Positions 5,581-8,722 of a DNA stretch of 8,722 nt are shown piece after piece. The notes beneath the pieces are model-generated. The model had not been told where the DNA came from. It saw nothing but the letters and a program-made list of their open reading frames with translations, and searched no databases. Within the stretch, counting starts at the first letter, position 1. The number at the start of each line of letters is the position of its first letter. Location of the stretch: contig JAGTQT010000062.1 of assembly GCA_018396615.1 (NCBI GenBank), positions 1-8,722 on the forward strand, given 5' to 3'. The DNA is from Candidatus Bathyarchaeota archaeon. Lineage in GTDB: Archaea; Thermoproteota; Bathyarchaeia; Bathyarchaeales; Bathycorpusculaceae. The position numbers and the translations under genes are program-made.

Positions 5581-6096
5581 GTGGAGTATCTAGCTGTTTG
5601 GAAAATTTTGGATCAAGCAATTGCTGATTTTCGTAAAAAAGGCGCAGATATTCCAGAAAAGATTATGGATGATCTGAAGTCTGCTAGAACTTTGATGAAT
5701 ATTTTAAAGTCTGATCCTTGCCGTGAGGAAACTGCCTTAAAAATTGAGATCTATCTTGCGAATGTGGAGTCATTCCTTGTATCTGAAGGGCAGAAACGAT
5801 TCGGCAACGATTATGCTGACAATCTTCTTAAAAGGGTGAATAGTGCAAGCAGAAAGCTCCATACTGACGAGAAGGAAGAACGTTTTATTCCAGGTCTTCC
5901 CAGAGGGCACAATTGGGTTCGAATAATGCCTACAGCGGAGTTGAATGCTGAGAGAATAAAGGAAACAGCCGATGACATGCATCTTTCATGTAAAACTCAA
6001 GAAGATGGCCATTTACTCGTCTACGGTAAAGATGAATGTGTGAAAGAGTTTGTCAAAAAAATGGCTACGGCGTACGGATTAGAGAGTAAAAAGTAG
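5581..6096 (+). CDS. DUF2096-like archaeal conserved protein
   Basis: This is a 171-residue protein of unknown function. Residues 1-95 are predominantly helical (LAVWKILDQAIADFRKKG, then IPEKIMDDLKSARTLMNILK), a pattern I recall from DUF2096 proteins of methanogens and other archaea. A short basic linker (FIPGLPRGHNWVRI, 102-115) leads to a small alpha/beta C-terminal part (about 112-165), in which the segment around GHLLVYGK suggests a beta hairpin. There is no signal peptide, membrane segment or catalytic motif. The GTG at 5581 is chosen because of the strong GGTGATC just ahead and the TATA-like box at 5540-5546; the in-frame TTG at 5524 would add 19 residues reading through both. The gene stands 116 bases upstream of smc on the same strand, but smc seems to have its own promoter, so a functional tie is only a guess. 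Confidence 0.65.
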   Translation: MEYLAVWKILDQAIADFRKKGADIPEKIMDDLKSARTLMNILKSDPCREETALKIEIYLANVESFLVSEGQKRFGNDYADNLLKRVNSASRKLHTDEKEERFIPGLPRGHNWVRIMPTAELNAERIKETADDMHLSCKTQEDGHLLVYGKDECVKEFVKKMATAYGLESKK

Positions 6097-6122
6097 CGCC
6101 ATAAAGTACATAACCGTTAAAA

Positions 6123-6132
6123 CTTGATCAAG
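6123..6132. repeat. Short palindrome upstream of the smc TATA-like box
   Basis: CTTGATCAAG is a perfect 10-base palindrome six bases ahead of the TATA-like box of smc. It could be a regulatory site, but palindromes of this length occur by chance fairly often. Confidence 0.2.
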
Positions 6133-6138
6133 CAATAC

Positions 6139-6146
6139 TTTTTATA
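6139..6146 (+). promoter_or_regulatory. TATA-like box for smc
   Basis: TTTTTATA in the 116-base gap after the DUF2096-like gene places transcription start near 6168-6171, giving a leader of about 43 bases before the ATG at 6213. An AAGGAG at 6191-6196 lies within that leader, 16 bases from the ATG, farther than usual. Confidence 0.5.
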
Positions 6147-6212
6147 GAAAACTCGTACAAAAGGTTTGAACAGTAAAACCTCATACTTGCAAGGAGCAAA
6201 GGCGCAGGCTAA

Positions 6213-8722
6213 ATGCCCTACATCAAGAAGATCGAGCTTAAAGGCTTCAAATCATTCGGACCTCAGATCGTTAAGATAAATCTAGATAGAGGCTTCACAG
6301 CTATAACAGGACCTAATGGTAGTGGAAAAACCAACATCTTAGACGCTCTTTTGTTTGCGTTAGGCGAACTGAGTACGCGGAGATTGCGTGCAGAAAACGC
6401 GGCTAAACTTATTTTCCATGGTTCAGAGACCGCTGGACTTGAGAAGGCGAAGATGGCGAAGGTCATAATTCAATTTGACAACACAGATGGGCGTATGCCA
6501 GTGGATACAACGACAGTAACGGTTTCGCGGGAGGTCTACCGTAATGGGCAAAGTGTCTACAGACTTAATGGCAGAAGAATATCAAGAGCGCACATATTGG
6601 AGTTGCTTTCAGTCGCGGGAATTAGCTCGACAAGCCAGAACATCATCTTGCAAGGCACGATAACCCGCTTAACTGATATCGCTCCAATGGAGCGTCGAAA
6701 AATAATAGAAGACCTTGTTGGCATATCTCAATACGACGCTGAGAAAGCTGAAGCAGAAGAAAAACTGCGGGCTGCAGACGTCTCAATAAGAACCGCGCTA
6801 GGCAGAATAGACGAAGTCCAAAAAAGATTGGATGATCTTGAAAGAGAACGAAACGAGCTATTACGGTTCAATTTCATTCGGGACGAAATCAAGAAGTTTG
6901 AAGCAGTAAAGGTCTCGCATGAGGCGGCTTTCATACAGAAAAAAGTAGAAGAGATTTCCGCCCGTGCTGACGAGGTTAGAGCAACCGTTGAAAAGCTTCG
7001 ACAACTACGTGACGAGAAGAGAATGAAAAGAAGAGAAACTGAAGGCGAGTGGCGTAAACTAAGCTCAGAAATCGTCGAAGAAGGTGGATCCCAAGTCCTC
7101 AAGGTTCAGATACGCATCGGCGAAATCAAGTCGAAACTTACAGAGTTAACCACAAAGATAAGCTCTGGAAAAGCAAGCCTCGAAGGTTTGAAGCGAATAA
7201 GAGAGAACAATCTTCAGCAATACCAATCTATCCAGAAAGAAATCCGAGAAAACCGCCTGCGAATCAAGCAACTTAAAAGCGAACACGATACCATCGCAGG
7301 TGAAATAGCTGCAAAACAATCTGAACATGACGTGTTGGCAGCAGAAGCCGCCCATCTGTGGGACAGCCTCGGAGAAAACAGCAAAAAAATCCGTGAAATC
7401 GAAATTAAGCTTGACAGCCATTACAAGAGACTCACTTTCTTAAGATCCGAAAGTGTCAAAATCCAAACAGCGATAAAGCTACGCGGAAGAAGACTCAAAG
7501 ATCTCACTGAAAGAAAAGAGAGGTTTACAAGCACACTTAGCGAGCTTGAGAAATCATTCACAGAACTTGAAAAAGTTCAGTACGAGCAGAAAACACAGCT
7601 CAAAAACCTAGAACGCATGCTCGAGCGGAAGATTGCACAAAAAGAAGCTGCACAAACCGAAATTGCGGAGGCAGGAAAGATAGCAGACTCTGCCCGAGAG
7701 GCAGTTGTCGAGTTTGTAACTCAGAAAGAACTTGCAGAGACTATTGCAGCCGAAGAAAAAGCACTGCGCAGCATAGAGGAAATGGGCGAGCTAGGAGTTA
7801 TTCCAGGCGTTTATGGTCGTCTACGCAGTTTGATTAAGATTGACAGGTCTTATCAGAGAGCTATTGAAGCCGCGGCTACGGGATGGCTTGACGCTATTGT
7901 TGTCAAGGATTTTGATTCGGCTTTTGCATGTACGGAAACTCTTCGAAAGATGAAACTTGGAAGGATTAAAATAATCCCTCTAGAAAACGCTGCTAGCCCT
8001 AAACCTTTGAAGGTGCCGGAGAAAGAGGGCGTTAATGGGGGGGCGCCATTATTTATCAAGTATGAAAAACAGTATGAGCCGGCAGTGCGTTTTGTTTTCG
8101 GTGATACAGTGATCGTGGCTGATGATAGAACTGCTTTTTCTCTGTCCAATAACGGCTATCGTTCAGTGACAATCGATGGCGACGTCTACGAGGCTGGGGG
8201 AGCGTTTGAAAGCGGCTACTACCGTGCGCCCATAGATTTTTCCAACATAATTCCCAGCGAGGCTGCCATAAAAAGCTTAGACGAAGCTGTTAATGCGCTT
8301 CAGCAGCATCTTGCCAAAAGAGGTAGCGATATAACTACTTTTGAGGAGGAGATAGACAGAACACGTGTCGAAATAGCGCGCTTGTCGGAATCCATTGCCA
8401 CCTTAGATAGAGAAATAGCCAGGGTTAGGAAAAGTGTCAAGAGAACGAGATCAAATCTTAGGCGAGTAGATCACTATATAGCAAAACTCACAAAGGAAAT
8501 AGATAACGAAAAAGCACAAATGTGGACGCATCGGGCGGAAAAAAGCGCGATCCAAAAAGAGATGCATAAACTCCAAGCGTTACTTATCACGTTGCGGAGA
8601 AAAACTGACCCTGTTGCCATTCAAGAAATGGAAGTGAAGCGCGAGAGACTTGCTGAAGCTATTATCACGTTAAGACAGAAACTTGGCACTGTACAAACAG
8701 AGCTTTCAACGCTTCAATCGCA
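6213..8722 (+). CDS. smc: Chromosome segregation protein SMC, 3'-truncated by window edge
   Basis: SMC is an ATP-driven DNA-organising protein that dimerises through its hinge and works with kleisin partners in condensation and segregation. The frame is open from the ATG at 6213 to the last base (836 codons plus two bases); typical SMCs have about 1,170-1,200 residues. The N-terminal head (1-170) has MPYIKKIELKGFKSFG, Walker A GPNGSGKT at 33-40, and the Q-loop in ILQGTI (Q147) followed by PMERRKIIEDLVGIS. A long coiled coil spans about 175-520. The hinge covers about 528-672, starting ELGVIPGVYGRL and including TIDGDVYEAGGAFESGYY. The returning coiled coil starts near 690 and continues off the window, so the signature motif and Walker B are not seen. 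A TAA directly precedes the ATG in frame, so no longer start exists. Archaeal smc is often followed by scpA, which would lie outside. Confidence 0.96.
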   Translation, partial: MPYIKKIELKGFKSFGPQIVKINLDRGFTAITGPNGSGKTNILDALLFALGELSTRRLRAENAAKLIFHGSETAGLEKAKMAKVIIQFDNTDGRMPVDTTTVTVSREVYRNGQSVYRLNGRRISRAHILELLSVAGISSTSQNIILQGTITRLTDIAPMERRKIIEDLVGISQYDAEKAEAEEKLRAADVSIRTALGRIDEVQKRLDDLERERNELLRFNFIRDEIKKFEAVKVSHEAAFIQKKVEEISARADEVRATVEKLRQLRDEKRMKRRETEGEWRKLSSEIVEEGGSQVLKVQIRIGEIKSKLTELTTKISSGKASLEGLKRIRENNLQQYQSIQKEIRENRLRIKQLKSEHDTIAGEIAAKQSEHDVLAAEAAHLWDSLGENSKKIREIEIKLDSHYKRLTFLRSESVKIQTAIKLRGRRLKDLTERKERFTSTLSELEKSFTELEKVQYEQKTQLKNLERMLERKIAQKEAAQTEIAEAGKIADSAREAVVEFVTQKELAETIAAEEKALRSIEEMGELGVIPGVYGRLRSLIKIDRSYQRAIEAAATGWLDAIVVKDFDSAFACTETLRKMKLGRIKIIPLENAASPKPLKVPEKEGVNGGAPLFIKYEKQYEPAVRFVFGDTVIVADDRTAFSLSNNGYRSVTIDGDVYEAGGAFESGYYRAPIDFSNIIPSEAAIKSLDEAVNALQQHLAKRGSDITTFEEEIDRTRVEIARLSESIATLDREIARVRKSVKRTRSNLRRVDHYIAKLTKEIDNEKAQMWTHRAEKSAIQKEMHKLQALLITLRRKTDPVAIQEMEVKRERLAEAIITLRQKLGTVQTELSTLQS

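Noticed and set aside
8037..8043. Run of seven Gs inside smc, a possible frameshift site
   Set aside because: The frame continues correctly through the hinge on both sides, so there is no sign of an indel. It is only a spot where sequencing errors could arise.

Overview
The window reads as ordinary chromosomal DNA from an archaeon, most likely a Bathyarchaeia-like or related Thermoproteota (TACK) lineage. That placement is inferred from family composition and was not computed. The archaeal signals are the C-terminal two thirds of an archaeal (class I) CCA-adding enzyme, an archaeal-type SMC, a small archaeal HTH regulator with paired CxxC motifs, a DUF2096-like protein, a cysteine-rich DUF6125-like protein, and TATA-like boxes about 25 bases ahead of the expected transcription starts. 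A flavodiiron protein next to a hemerythrin-domain protein points to an anaerobe or microaerophile that must deal with O2 or NO.

Layout. Bases 1-942 (+) hold the 3' part of cca, cut by the window edge. It converges on and overlaps by 21 bases uppP (922-1716, -), a polyprenyl-diphosphate phosphatase with a TTG start. A short divergent promoter region separates uppP from a DUF6125-like gene (1800-2342, +). This gene converges on a two-gene minus-strand operon: an A-type flavodiiron protein (4876 to 3671) followed 21 bases later by a DUF438-hemerythrin-PAS protein (3649 to 2426). Divergent from the operon is a 140-residue HTH regulator rich in cysteines (4944-5366, +). A spacer of about 210 bases leads to a DUF2096-like gene (5581-6096, +) and then to smc (6213 to the window end, 836 codons seen, 3' end missing).

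How the genes work together. The most interesting unit is 2426-5366. The flavodiiron protein would reduce O2 or NO, the hemerythrin/PAS protein would bind or sense O2/NO or redox state, and the divergent Cys-rich regulator is a candidate controller. In the 67-base gap lies a perfect 20-base palindrome, next to an A/T box that can serve as TATA element in both directions. On the flavodiiron side the palindrome fills the space between TATA box and expected transcription start, so a protein bound there should block transcription. This self-contained redox-defence module is the best candidate in the window for something not yet described. The protein families are known, while the regulator-operator pairing is inferred. 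The remaining genes are housekeeping: tRNA 3'-end maturation, lipid carrier recycling and chromosome organisation.

No tRNA, rRNA, CRISPR array, insertion sequence or attachment site was seen.
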